Assembly: GCA_003402375.1 (NCBI GenBank)
Contig: QFXJ01000045.1
Coordinates: 124,001-188,000, forward strand
Direction: 5' to 3'
Source: Candidatus Nitrotoga sp. CP45
GTDB lineage: Bacteria; Pseudomonadota; Gammaproteobacteria; Burkholderiales; Gallionellaceae
DNA length: 64,000 bases
Each line of letters opens with the position of its first letter. Position 1 is the stretch's first letter. Under the pieces are notes generated by a model, which did not search any database, was not told the origin of the DNA, and was given only the letters and a program-made list of their open reading frames with translations. The position numbers were made by a program, and so were the translations under genes. Below, piece by piece: positions 8,439-17,504 of this stretch.

Positions 8439-8987
8439 TTATTTTTGTCGTTGCGCTGATTTGGGGCGGAATGAAGTTAATACGTCTGGATTCGTTTCTA
8501 TGTAGGGCCCACCAATCAAATCTATGCAGTAAGGCACGGCGGCAAAAATTCCATCCAATGTTTCCTTGATTGCTTTTGGTTGTCCTGGCAGGTTTAGAAT
8601 CAGGGATTGTCCACGTGTCACGCCAAGCTGGCGTGACAAAATTGCCGTAGGTACATAACGCAAGCTGACTGCACGCATTTGTTCTCCGAAACCCGGTAAC
8701 ACCTTGTGTGCCACGGCCAATGTAGCCTCCGGCGTAACATCGCGTAACGCTGGACCGGTTCCTCCAGTAGTCAAGATTAGATGGCACTTTTCCTGGTCTG
8801 CTAATTCGATTAAGGTCGTCTCAATCATCGTCTGTTCATCCGGTATCAAACGTGTGACACATTGCCATGGGCTAGTCAGCGTTTGTGTAAACCACTCTTG
8901 CAACGCTGGTAAACCAGCGTCCTGATAAACGCCGCTACTGGCTCGGTCGCTAATTGAAATAAGGCCAATTTTAAGTGTATTTGTCAT
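8439..8987 (-). CDS. mogA: molybdopterin adenylyltransferase MogA
   Basis: Adenylylates molybdopterin before molybdate insertion by MoeA. The 182-aa protein has the MogA/MoaB fold motifs IGLISISDRASSGVYQDAG, ILTTGGTGPALRDVTPEAT and LILNLPGQPKAIKE. It is encoded convergently to moaC with almost no gap. The opposite orientation means it is transcribed separately from the mobB-moaC block although it serves the same pathway. No anomalies seen. Confidence 0.95.
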   Translation of the reverse strand: MTNTLKIGLISISDRASSGVYQDAGLPALQEWFTQTLTSPWQCVTRLIPDEQTMIETTLIELADQEKCHLILTTGGTGPALRDVTPEATLAVAHKVLPGFGEQMRAVSLRYVPTAILSRQLGVTRGQSLILNLPGQPKAIKETLDGIFAAVPYCIDLIGGPYIETNPDVLTSFRPKSAQRQK

Positions 8988-9096
8988 ATGTTTTATTAGA
9001 TTAAGAAATGTCGAACAACTCTTCGCCTAGAGTATGGTGTTGCGGTGCTGTCAATGATTGTTTAGCTTGCTGGACAAGTCAGAAAAACAATCAGTT

Positions 9097-10362
9097 TCAA
9101 ATTTTTGTTGCTAAGGTATTCTTCATCTGCGCTTGTTCTTTCAATAGGACTATTTTAGTCAATACAATAATCATTAGTAAGTGGTAATAGAGATCGAAAT
9201 TGGACAATCCAAGAAAGGCTCCAGCCGTTGCATAGCCAATCATGCTGACTTGTCCCATTGCGGCTAAATCGGCTGCCCACTTTTTGTCAGGATCACGTTT
9301 TGCCTGTTTGATTACCCAAGAGCCGGTTTGCCACGTTAAGATGGCAAGTAACAACCACAGCCCAAGTCCGATAAATCCGTGTTCACCCAGCACTTCAAAA
9401 TATACACTATGTACATCATGGACATTGACTGGATCGGGTGCATACGCGTGAAATGTTTGATACTGGAACATTTCAAACCCACCGCCTGTGAGGCGGGCCT
9501 TAGCCACATTGAACGCTGTCCACCAAGCGTTAATTCGCCCTAGGGCGGATGCATCTTGCTCATACGTTTTAATGGTTGTCATGCGGGCATACCACTCTGG
9601 TGGCATAACGAGGGCTATCGTACCGATAGCGACAACAAGCATAATGGCGGTGAAGAATTTATTCCGGCTTTTCATCCAGAAGATCGAGCCCATTACCGCC
9701 GCGCCCACCAGCGCACCGCGTGATTGTGAGCCGATGGCCGATACTGCGGTAAGTACCATGGCTGCCCCCAACCCTTGATGTAGCCACTTGCGTGTTTCTT
9801 GCAACTGTAAATAACGAATTAGAGGAATAGTCATAAGTAAAGCCAAAGCGATTTCATTGTTGCCGTCGATGAATGTTCCTGGCGGTCCCTGGACGCGGTG
9901 TGCCCCCCCTTTCATTATCGTGAAAATTCCACCTTTTACCCCATAAAAACCAAGTGATAGGGCTATTATCCACACCAAACCATGTAATCGTTGGCGGTTA
10001 TTTATTACTAGGGGTGTAAGAAAAATCATGAGTTGGATTTTAAGGACTTTCTGTAATTGCTCCCAGGCAAGATTGTAGAAAAATGCAAAATATGTGGTTA
10101 TCGACATCCATAGAACATATATAAGTAGCACTGTCATTTCGCGCGTCCACGGCATGTGCTTCGGCTCTTTTGAAGTGAATATGCTAATTAATGTCGTTAT
10201 TGCCACGATATATGCAAATGGCATGGTCGTCGCGAAACCCCAAGCCAGCTTATGGGGATTCATGTAGCTCAGCCAGGAATAGAGGTAAATGCCGACGTGT
10301 GGACGCGATAAGGCCATGGGCAAAAACCCAAACACGATGGCAGTGACGATTAAATCACGCAC
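9097..10362 (-). CDS. putative O-glycosylation ligase, exosortase A-associated (Wzy/WaaL-like)
   Basis: Polytopic inner-membrane protein of the O-antigen ligase/polymerase superfamily. It carries the opening typical of the exosortase A-associated subfamily (MRDLIVTAIVFGFLPMAL, YLYSWLSYMNPHKLAWGF). About ten hydrophobic segments are visible. The large periplasmic loop before the last helices contains GGGFEMFQYQTF and HDVHSVYFEVLGEHG, the region carrying the conserved Arg/His residues in this superfamily. It is the last gene of the polysaccharide locus, 4 bp after the formyltransferase. Probable role: polymerisation of the repeat unit or its transfer to an acceptor; which one cannot be decided here. 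Confidence 0.85.
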   Translation of the reverse strand: MRDLIVTAIVFGFLPMALSRPHVGIYLYSWLSYMNPHKLAWGFATTMPFAYIVAITTLISIFTSKEPKHMPWTREMTVLLIYVLWMSITTYFAFFYNLAWEQLQKVLKIQLMIFLTPLVINNRQRLHGLVWIIALSLGFYGVKGGIFTIMKGGAHRVQGPPGTFIDGNNEIALALLMTIPLIRYLQLQETRKWLHQGLGAAMVLTAVSAIGSQSRGALVGAAVMGSIFWMKSRNKFFTAIMLVVAIGTIALVMPPEWYARMTTIKTYEQDASALGRINAWWTAFNVAKARLTGGGFEMFQYQTFHAYAPDPVNVHDVHSVYFEVLGEHGFIGLGLWLLLAILTWQTGSWVIKQAKRDPDKKWAADLAAMGQVSMIGYATAGAFLGLSNFDLYYHLLMIIVLTKIVLLKEQAQMKNTLATKI

Positions 10363-10366
10363 TGGC

Positions 10367-11194
10367 TTACTCTCGTTTCTCGGAGGAAGCGCCGGTAAAC
10401 CATGTCACGCGCTTTTTTAAATGTATATTCTTGAGCAAGCCATTTTGCAAACTTTGTGTGAGTCGCTTTTCATGACGCCAGCCGCGATCTTTGACCTGGT
10501 ACAACTTGCCCTTGCATGATTGCGATGTACCCAGCGCTTCTTTTTGCGTGAGGCGTCCGATCGCTTCGGCGTAAACTTCGGCGCTATCGCGCACAGCGCG
10601 CCAAAATAGGGTGAGCTCGTCGTCTCCTTCATGTACTTCGGGGCAAATATGGGCGAGCAGCTTGCCGGTATCGATGCCGCTGTCGATGAAGTGTAACGTG
10701 CAGCCGATTTTTTCCGGTTCGCCGTTATAGAGTGCCCAGAATGTGCAATCTGCGCCGCGGTATTCGGGCGATAGGCCACCATGCAGATTGACGGTGCTCC
10801 AAGAGCCGCGCGTAAGCAGCGCTCCTTTGATGAGCGAAGTGCCGAACACGGCAATTACGTCGGGCCGAAGCCGATCGGCAAGTTCGATTACACCCGGATG
10901 GTTAATGTGTGGCACTTCGGTGACCAATTCGGGCCTATTGAGTCGCGGTTCGGCATCGCCAAAGAAAAACTTGCCTTCACCGCCGCCAGTGTAACGCTTG
11001 CGGTCGCGTAGCCAGCGCCACACTTTGCGCCATAGGTTATCCGGACGTAGTAGTTTGAATATTTTTTTGTACGTCCAGTGGCTGCCTGCTTCCTGCACGA
11101 TAGCTACTACCCGTGTGGCACTACACAGCTGGTTCGCGATATAAAGGTGGCGCGGTGCCCGCCCGCATAGCACCATGACCGAAAGCTCAGCCAT
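10367..11194 (-). CDS. formyltransferase family protein (sugar N-formyltransferase candidate)
   Basis: 275-aa protein with the methionyl-tRNA formyltransferase-like core. The N-H-D catalytic set is visible in VNLHGGLSPEYRG (Asn, His) and HFIDSGIDTGKLL (Asp). It lacks the C-terminal tRNA-binding domain of Fmt and sits inside a polysaccharide locus. The substrate is therefore more likely an amino sugar nucleotide, with N10-formyl-tetrahydrofolate as donor. An ArnA-like dehydrogenase homologue is encoded in the same locus (16314-17357), and ArnA itself is a fusion of these two folds. It overlaps the preceding gene by 8 bp. The exact substrate is not visible. Confidence 0.75.
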   Translation of the reverse strand: MAELSVMVLCGRAPRHLYIANQLCSATRVVAIVQEAGSHWTYKKIFKLLRPDNLWRKVWRWLRDRKRYTGGGEGKFFFGDAEPRLNRPELVTEVPHINHPGVIELADRLRPDVIAVFGTSLIKGALLTRGSWSTVNLHGGLSPEYRGADCTFWALYNGEPEKIGCTLHFIDSGIDTGKLLAHICPEVHEGDDELTLFWRAVRDSAEVYAEAIGRLTQKEALGTSQSCKGKLYQVKDRGWRHEKRLTQSLQNGLLKNIHLKKRVTWFTGASSEKRE

Positions 11195-12410
11195 GTGAAC
11201 CCCCCCCTGTCTTGGCGATTCGTGTAGCGACGGGAGGTATTACACAATCGTGCATATCCATCATCAGCGCATCGGCAAAAAATTTAGCTGCCCAGTTTGG
11301 ATATTCGAAACGGGAATAATCGCCCCAGATCGGTGAGGAGCCAGCGATACCCCCTCGCGCCACCTCGTCAGCATCATCAAGACGCTGTGCGCGTTTTACG
11401 TAGCCGATTGCACGGCGCGCGTTCTCGCGAAATTCCGGTGCGTTGCCATCTTGCGCCAGGCGTGTCCAATTGAGGCTCATTTGCGCTACACCAGTGAGGC
11501 AGCTGTAGTTCGCACAGGGTATCCAATTATCCGTATAAGTGCCGGCAAGCCAGCCATCGGCGCGTTGTACCCGTGCCATACCGCGAGCAGCGGCAAGGGC
11601 AGCTGAAAGATAACGTTCATCTTCCAGCAATATCCCACTCTCTAAAAAACCACGAATCGCATAGGCGATGGTATGGGTAAACGGTGCTTTGTCTGGAGTA
11701 AAGGCGTTGGTGCAAAACCATCCGGAAGTGGTTTGTTGGGTGAGTGCCCAATCGAGATTACGTCGTGCCGCTTGGGTGAGTTCTGGCTCGTTCGCGATTA
11801 GGCCCGTGGCCGCTAGCGCCCAAGTGCCACGGGTGTTGTACACGTGCGGTACATCATTGTGTTCGAAGCGATGCCAGCAGCCATCGGCATCTTGCTGACG
11901 GATTAGCCACAAACCGGCTTTGACTGCTGCCGCTAAGCATTCCTGGCGACCCAGTTGCAGATATCCGGCCAGCATACCATGCATGATTTGACCGGTATTG
12001 AAGATCACCGGGCGGCTGCCTGCTTCGCCGAAGTGGCCGGGGAATGCGCCATCATTTTGTTGTATGGAGAGTTCCCAATCGATCATGCGTCGGGCACGTT
12101 TTTCCAGATCGGGGCGTTCCAATACCTTGTTCGCCGCAAGGAAGGTTTCGATGATGTAGCCGGTGGTTTCCGGATAACTTGGCAGCCAGCCGTCCTCGAA
12201 GCTCCATCCTGCCGAAACACCGCCTGCGTCAGGCTGGCCATCCCTGATGTCCTGGGCACGGCAGAGCCAGTCGATTACGCCCGCGAGATGGGTTGTATGG
12301 TCAAGTTCGGGTTGGGCCGGTGCAGTAATGTCATTGAGGATCAGACGCATATGCCGTGGCCGCCAAGGACGATAACGGAAAGGTAGTGCAAGTAAATTGG
12401 TAAGGCTCAT
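11187..12410 (-). CDS. (alpha/alpha)6-barrel-like polysaccharide-locus protein of unknown function
   Basis: 407-aa protein of repeated alpha-hairpins with recurrent aromatic/Gly-Trp motifs (WSFEDGWLPSYPETTGY, QQNDGAFPG, QQDADGCWHRF, QRADGWLAG). This pattern is typical of six-hairpin glycosidase/prenyltransferase-like barrels. Members are common in exosortase-associated polysaccharide loci. I recall homologues carrying the name delta-aminolevulinic acid dehydratase, but nothing in this sequence resembles HemB. No signal peptide is apparent, so it is probably cytoplasmic. It lies between a PaaK/CapK-like ligase and the formyltransferase, with an 8-bp overlap to the latter. Role unknown. Confidence 0.6.
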   Translation of the reverse strand: MSLTNLLALPFRYRPWRPRHMRLILNDITAPAQPELDHTTHLAGVIDWLCRAQDIRDGQPDAGGVSAGWSFEDGWLPSYPETTGYIIETFLAANKVLERPDLEKRARRMIDWELSIQQNDGAFPGHFGEAGSRPVIFNTGQIMHGMLAGYLQLGRQECLAAAVKAGLWLIRQQDADGCWHRFEHNDVPHVYNTRGTWALAATGLIANEPELTQAARRNLDWALTQQTTSGWFCTNAFTPDKAPFTHTIAYAIRGFLESGILLEDERYLSAALAAARGMARVQRADGWLAGTYTDNWIPCANYSCLTGVAQMSLNWTRLAQDGNAPEFRENARRAIGYVKRAQRLDDADEVARGGIAGSSPIWGDYSRFEYPNWAAKFFADALMMDMHDCVIPPVATRIAKTGGGSHG

Positions 12411-12426
12411 GTTACTCGTTTTCCTG

Positions 12427-13848
12427 TTAAATTTTTTCCAGTTGTATAGTGGGCGGTGATTCTTGAAGTGCGCTATCGAGACCTGATTGTAGTGGCACGT
12501 GGCTCACCACGTAGCGGTATTTGCCCGAAAATTCTGGCGGAATCGAGTCCACAAGCCGTAGTTCGACCCGCACGTTGTTGCCCAGCCGAGCTTGAATTCC
12601 GCTCACGGTCTTGTCGCGAGATTGCTCGGTCCAATCAGGATTTCGCACCACAAAAATCTCTACATCTTGAATGCTGTGCTGGATGAATTTGAATTCGTCG
12701 ATGCCCTCTGTTGCCCGCAATACGTAGATTACTGCAAGCGCATGCATGATCGTGCCATCGGAGCGCACCACAAAATCTGTGGTACGGCCCATCACTTCCC
12801 CGATCACATGCAGGCCGCGTCCGGCTTTGCAGGTATCGCTCGCGTAGCGTACCACGTCGCCGGTACGGTAACGGATAAAGGGTTGTGCGTGGGAACAGAG
12901 TCCGGTCATGACCGCTTCGCCGGATTCGCCTGGCGCGACTGGATTGCCTTGGGTATCGAGGACTTCGAGGATGATGCTTTCGCTCATCAATAGCATTTGG
13001 CCGTCCGGGGTTTCATGGGCGGTGAAACCAATGTCGCGGCTGCCGAATTCATTGGCGGCGGGAACGCCGAAAATATCTTCGATCAACTTGCGCTGGTGCG
13101 GATAAAGCGGTTCCCCGGTGGTACACACCACTTTGAGCGAAGGCAGCTTGAACCTGATGCCGCGTTCTCCGGCGTGTGCCGCCAGCAGAGCCAAGCTACT
13201 GGCGTAACCGTAAATGCATTTAGGCTGAAACCCGTGAATGGCCTCGATGTAGGCATCCATGTTGGCTACCGACATGTCGAAAGCATTCAGCACCAGCTGA
13301 TTGAGCAGCCGGTCCCTCAGCGCCTTGATGTGGCCAGTTTTGTTCAATTCCACTGGCGCGCCCCAGAGATAGACTTCTCGGTCACCCACCTCGACGCCCC
13401 ACCAGCGCCGTGCGCGTATGCGCCCGGCGGCATCAGAGGCTTGGCGCAGGCGTCCATAGTGAAAAATAAGTGGCTGGCCGCTAGAACCGCCAGTATTGTA
13501 TTTGAAGGCGCCACCGGGAATGTCACGCCAGACCAGTTGCTCGATGTTGCGGGTGGCGTCTTGTTTGGTCATGGTGGGCAAGCGGCGTAGTGCTTCCAGG
13601 GTGAGTATCGCGTCGCTTTGCGGATCCAGACCGGCGGTGTGAATGCGCTCGGCATGCCATGGGCTGTGATGTTCTGCCGACTGGAGCAGCAGCTTGAGCT
13701 TGTGCATCTGTAATTGTTCGATTTCTGCTGGAGATAACCATTGGCTCTTCTCCAGCTCGTCCAGATAGTCGAAAGTGGGGCGTTGCATTAGCCGTTCATG
13801 CAGAGGAAACAGGGTATGCGCCACCAATCGGGTATAGAGACTGGCCAT
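12427..13848 (-). CDS. PaaK/CapK-like adenylate-forming enzyme
   Basis: 473-aa member of the phenylacetate-CoA ligase-like branch of the ANL superfamily often found in capsule and EPS loci. The phosphate-binding loop reads YNTGGSSGQPLIFHYG, followed by CTTGEPLYPHQRKLIE, NEFGSRDIGFTAHE and the hinge-region block YRTGDVVRYASD. The locus context suggests it activates an organic acid for decoration of the polysaccharide rather than degrading phenylacetate; that is inference. It is 16 bp upstream of the alpha-barrel gene and 2 bp downstream of a glycosyltransferase, all in one operon. Confidence 0.8.
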   Translation of the reverse strand: MASLYTRLVAHTLFPLHERLMQRPTFDYLDELEKSQWLSPAEIEQLQMHKLKLLLQSAEHHSPWHAERIHTAGLDPQSDAILTLEALRRLPTMTKQDATRNIEQLVWRDIPGGAFKYNTGGSSGQPLIFHYGRLRQASDAAGRIRARRWWGVEVGDREVYLWGAPVELNKTGHIKALRDRLLNQLVLNAFDMSVANMDAYIEAIHGFQPKCIYGYASSLALLAAHAGERGIRFKLPSLKVVCTTGEPLYPHQRKLIEDIFGVPAANEFGSRDIGFTAHETPDGQMLLMSESIILEVLDTQGNPVAPGESGEAVMTGLCSHAQPFIRYRTGDVVRYASDTCKAGRGLHVIGEVMGRTTDFVVRSDGTIMHALAVIYVLRATEGIDEFKFIQHSIQDVEIFVVRNPDWTEQSRDKTVSGIQARLGNNVRVELRLVDSIPPEFSGKYRYVVSHVPLQSGLDSALQESPPTIQLEKI

Positions 13849-13850
13849 GT

Positions 13851-14966
13851 TTATTTTCCATCTGGGGTAACAGCCAACGTCACCCCATCCAGTGCCATTT
13901 TGTACGCCAAAAAGAGTTCACCCCGTACGCTTTCCCATGCGAATCGGTGTGCGTGATCCAGACCGGTTTTAATCATGTATTCTCGCAACGATTCATCACG
14001 CAAAACGCGCAGCATAGCCTCGGCCATCCGCTCTGGATTACGTGGTGGTACCAGCAATGCGGTCTTTCCGTCTTCCACTAGAAACGGTATGCCGCCAACA
14101 TCGGTGCTGACCACCGGCACACCGCTTGCCAATGCCTCCAAAATCGAGATCGGCATATTGTCTGCCAGACTGGGATTAAGAGCGATATCTGCCTCGCGAT
14201 AAAGTACGGGCATATGCTCGTTATCTATTTGACCTGCAAATACTACCGCATCAGCCACGCCCAGCTCCTTTGCCATCGCTTCCAATTTCGCGCGCTCGGG
14301 GCCAGAGCCAGCGATAGTTAAATGCGCGTCAGGAATGACTATACGAACAATACGAAATGCTTCCAGCGCAGAGGTATTGTCGTACAAAGGTTCCAAATTA
14401 CGCGCCACTACGATATGTGGTGCCGAAAGGTTTCGTTTGTGCGAATGGTTAGGTATGAAACGGCTTAAATTTACAATATTGGGCACTATACGAGTGGTGA
14501 AATCTCGATCCGCAAATATTTTTTGCAGAAAACCAGAAGGTACGGTGATTATATTGGTTCGCTTAAGCGTCGGCTGTACCCAGGTAAATGCACGAGTAAA
14601 AAAATCGTCTGCTTCGCCACCGCGGTAATTGACTAATACTGCCTTGCCACGGAATTTTGCGACCCATACCGCCGGTGCCGCAAATAAATGCCAAGACCAG
14701 CCAGAGTTGGCCATGATGTGAAATAAATCGACCCTACCTGCGGCCCGCCATAAATGAAGTAAGTATGGCAGTAAGCGAAACACGGCACGCAGCCCTTTGA
14801 TGTGGCAGACAAAGTGTGGCCGGTAGGGCGCATTCACTGGGACAAGCTCTACGTTGACCCCTTCTTGTTTTAGCAGCGTAGCCAGTTGCCGCGTCTGGTT
14901 GGCCATGCCGCCCGAAGGTGGCGGCAGCGGCCCAACGAGGGCAATTTTTAAATCTTGAATTCGCAT
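13851..14966 (-). CDS. glycosyltransferase family 4 protein
   Basis: 371-aa GT-B retaining glycosyltransferase. The N-terminal Gly-rich loop is LVGPLPPPSGGMANQTR. The C-terminal nucleotide-sugar domain has AGSGPERAKLEA and the E-x7-E region PISILEALASGVPVVSTDVG. The start ATG lies 5 bp after the preceding glycosyltransferase gene, consistent with one operon. Donor and linkage cannot be read from sequence. Confidence 0.88.
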   Translation of the reverse strand: MRIQDLKIALVGPLPPPSGGMANQTRQLATLLKQEGVNVELVPVNAPYRPHFVCHIKGLRAVFRLLPYLLHLWRAAGRVDLFHIMANSGWSWHLFAAPAVWVAKFRGKAVLVNYRGGEADDFFTRAFTWVQPTLKRTNIITVPSGFLQKIFADRDFTTRIVPNIVNLSRFIPNHSHKRNLSAPHIVVARNLEPLYDNTSALEAFRIVRIVIPDAHLTIAGSGPERAKLEAMAKELGVADAVVFAGQIDNEHMPVLYREADIALNPSLADNMPISILEALASGVPVVSTDVGGIPFLVEDGKTALLVPPRNPERMAEAMLRVLRDESLREYMIKTGLDHAHRFAWESVRGELFLAYKMALDGVTLAVTPDGK

Positions 14967-14971
14967 CTTGA

Positions 14972-16186
14972 CTACCCGGACGCTTTGTCGGTTAAGCGGC
15001 TATAAACATCGCGATAGCAAGCTACGGATACTTTCCAATTACGCTCTGTCTCGACAAAGCGCCGCCCGGCAGCTTTTATTGCCGGCCAGCGCTCGGGCGT
15101 GTTAAGCAAATCGAGCACCTTGTTCGCTAGGTCTTGCGGAGATTCGGCTTTGAACAGCACACCCGTTTCGCCGTCACGAATTAATTCTCTGTGGCCACCT
15201 ACGTTAGAAGCTACAAACAAACGGCCTTGTGCCATCGCTTCCAGCGGTTTCAACGGCGTAACCAATTCAGTGAGACGCATTGAGTGGCGTGGATAAACGA
15301 GCACGTCCATCAGGTCGTAATAGCGGTTCACTTCACTGTGCGGCACTCGACCGGTGAACACAACTTTATCTGCAATGCCGAGTTGGCGAGATTGTTGTTT
15401 CAGTGCGTTTTCTTGTGGCCCACCGCCCACCAATAAAACACGTACATCGGGGGTTTGATCAAGAATACGTGGTAGTGCAGTGAGCAGTAAATCCAAACCC
15501 TCATAAGCATAGAACGAGCCGATAAAGCCCAATATGCGTGTACCGGCCAAATCGAGCTGAGTTTTTAATATTTCATCTGGCGCGCCACCGATAGAAAATT
15601 TTTTGATGTCAACTGCGTTGGGAACTAGGGTCACTTTAGTCGAAGGAATGCCGCGCGCAACGATATCACTGCGCAGGCCTTCGCAAATTGTGGTGACGGC
15701 ATCGACGTGTTTGAAGGCGTAAGTTTCCATTGCACGGGTTAAGCGATAGCGCATGCTCCCCTCTGTGGTTGTGCCGTGATCAGCTGCTGCATCTTCCCAG
15801 AATGCACGAACTTCATAAACCACCGGAATGCCTAGACTACGGCCAACGCGTAAAGCAGCTATGGCATTCAGGGCAGGGGAGTGGGCATGCAAAATATCCG
15901 GTTTAACAATTTTGGCTACTTTTTTAAGACGATGAGCAAGACTGTTAATGACGGAAATTTGGTTCAATAAAGGTATTTTCGTCATTTTGGCAATCGCATG
16001 GCGTGTGCGGAAGAAATGCCAGCCATCGATAGTTTCTTCGCTTGCGCTACAGATACCCTGCTTTGGGCTAGTTAAGTGAGTGGTTTCCCATCCTAAAGCA
16101 CGCTGTTCTTTAAGAATAGAAAGAGTGCGGAAAGTATAGCCACTATGCAGTGGAATGGAGTGATCGAGGATATGTAGGATGCGCAT
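14972..16186 (-). CDS. glycosyltransferase, exosortase A-associated
   Basis: 404-aa GT4-type glycosyltransferase. The opening MRILHILDHSIPLHSGYTFR and the block EETIDGWHFFRTR are typical of the exosortase A-associated family I know as TIGR04063. The C-terminal half shows GGGPQENALKQQ and TPLKPLEAMAQGRLFVASNV, the sugar-nucleotide binding region. It sits between the ArnA-like dehydrogenase and another GT4 gene on the minus strand and probably adds one sugar of the repeat unit. Confidence 0.88.
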   Translation of the reverse strand: MRILHILDHSIPLHSGYTFRTLSILKEQRALGWETTHLTSPKQGICSASEETIDGWHFFRTRHAIAKMTKIPLLNQISVINSLAHRLKKVAKIVKPDILHAHSPALNAIAALRVGRSLGIPVVYEVRAFWEDAAADHGTTTEGSMRYRLTRAMETYAFKHVDAVTTICEGLRSDIVARGIPSTKVTLVPNAVDIKKFSIGGAPDEILKTQLDLAGTRILGFIGSFYAYEGLDLLLTALPRILDQTPDVRVLLVGGGPQENALKQQSRQLGIADKVVFTGRVPHSEVNRYYDLMDVLVYPRHSMRLTELVTPLKPLEAMAQGRLFVASNVGGHRELIRDGETGVLFKAESPQDLANKVLDLLNTPERWPAIKAAGRRFVETERNWKVSVACYRDVYSRLTDKASG

Positions 16187-16313
16187 TGTTTTTTAAATTA
16201 TTTGCGTATTTTTAAATCGTAAATTTAAAGTGCAGTAATAGACAGCGGTTTGGTACAGCGTACCGTTTTTTGCAGAGTATCTATCCAGATTCCTAATCTC
16301 AGCATCGTGTATA

Positions 16314-17357
16314 TCATTCCATCAGGCCACGCGCGTCATTGATTTTTTCGCGGTAAGCATCAAAAATTTTGCGCAGGGCATCGGCCATCGAAATGACTGG
16401 CTCCCATCCCAGTTCTGCGCAGGTATTGGTGATCTTGGGAACGCGATTTTGTACGTCCTGGTAGCCATTGCCGTAATAGGTTGCCGCAGTGGTTGTTACC
16501 AGTTGCACCTTGCTTGCAGAATTGCGGTACTCCGGGTATTCCTCGGCCAGTTTCAGCATCATGGTGGCCAAGTCCCGGATGGAATAGTTGTTGACCGGGT
16601 TGCCGATGTTGTAAATCTTGCCGGAAGCGATACCATCCTTATTTGCAATGATCTTCATCAGTGCGGCTATACCATCGTCGATATAAGTGAATGCGCGTTT
16701 CTGCTGCCCACCGTCTACCAGACTTATATTCTCGCCTCGCACGATGTGGCCGAAGAATTGTGTCAGTACGCGCGAACTTCCTTCTTTCGGCGTGTGGATG
16801 GAGTCCAGTCCAGCGCCGATCCAGTTGAAGGGACGGAAGAGGGTAAAGTTCAATCCCTGTTCTATGCCATAGCCCCAAATGACACGATCCATTAATTGCT
16901 TGGCGCAGGAATAAATCCATCGCGGTTTATTGATCGGGCCGCAGATAAGTTCAGAACTTTCGGGGTCAAATTCTTCATCGTGACACATACCATATACTTC
17001 AGAAGTAGACGGAAATATTAGGTGTTTTTTGTACTTGACGGCTATGCGCACGATGGGCAGATTAGCTTCGAAATCCAGCTCAAATACACGCAATGGTTCT
17101 TTAACATAAGTGGAGGGCGTAGCAATTGCCACCAACGGCAAAACCACGTCGCATTTTTTGACATGGTACTCCACCCAATCTTTATTAATGGTAATGTCAC
17201 CTTCAAAAAAGTGAAAGCGAGGCTGGTCGAGTAGATCAGTGATGCGGTCAGTGTTCATATCCATGCCGTAAACATCCCAGTCAGTTGTAGCAAGGATGCG
17301 GTTGGATAAGTGGTGTCCGATGAAGCCGTTTACGCCAAGGATTAAAACCTTTTTCAT
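16314..17357 (-). CDS. NAD-dependent epimerase/decarboxylase, ArnA dehydrogenase-like
   Basis: 347-aa extended short-chain dehydrogenase. The Rossmann motif GVNGFIGHHL is at the N-terminus. The catalytic region has PSTSEVYG and the YSCAK form of Y-x3-K. The sequence strongly resembles the UDP-glucuronate-oxidising decarboxylase half of ArnA (VLPLVAIATPSTYVKEPLRV, LFRPFNWIGAGLDSI, and RAFTYIDDGI). It would make a UDP-4-keto-pentose or UDP-xylose-type sugar nucleotide for the exopolysaccharide. The formyltransferase that is fused to this domain in ArnA is absent here but has a separate homologue at 10367-11194. A 127-bp gap precedes the next gene downstream. Confidence 0.85.
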   Translation of the reverse strand: MKKVLILGVNGFIGHHLSNRILATTDWDVYGMDMNTDRITDLLDQPRFHFFEGDITINKDWVEYHVKKCDVVLPLVAIATPSTYVKEPLRVFELDFEANLPIVRIAVKYKKHLIFPSTSEVYGMCHDEEFDPESSELICGPINKPRWIYSCAKQLMDRVIWGYGIEQGLNFTLFRPFNWIGAGLDSIHTPKEGSSRVLTQFFGHIVRGENISLVDGGQQKRAFTYIDDGIAALMKIIANKDGIASGKIYNIGNPVNNYSIRDLATMMLKLAEEYPEYRNSASKVQLVTTTAATYYGNGYQDVQNRVPKITNTCAELGWEPVISMADALRKIFDAYREKINDARGLME

Positions 17358-17377
17358 TGCAATTTCCTTAGTAATAA

Positions 17378-17400
17378 CACGTTTAAATTTTTAAAACGTG
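17378..17400 (-). terminator. hairpin between amidotransferase and dehydrogenase genes (weak)
   Basis: CACGTTT and AAACGTG form a 7-bp stem around an A/T loop in the 147-bp gap. It is followed on the minus strand by TTATTAC rather than a clean T-run. It may act as an attenuator or simply be an AT-rich palindrome. Confidence 0.25.
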
Positions 17401-17504
17401 AATAATATTTTCATGGTCGCCGTGGTCGGCTATATTATTTTTTTATAATATATAACTAGAGCATGACATTCGTTGTTTCATTGATTTTTTGCTCTAGCTG
17501 TACT

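Noticed and set aside
10367-11194. Methionyl-tRNA formyltransferase (fmt)
   Set aside because: The catalytic core matches, but the C-terminal tRNA-binding domain is missing and the gene is inside an EPS operon, so a sugar substrate is more likely.
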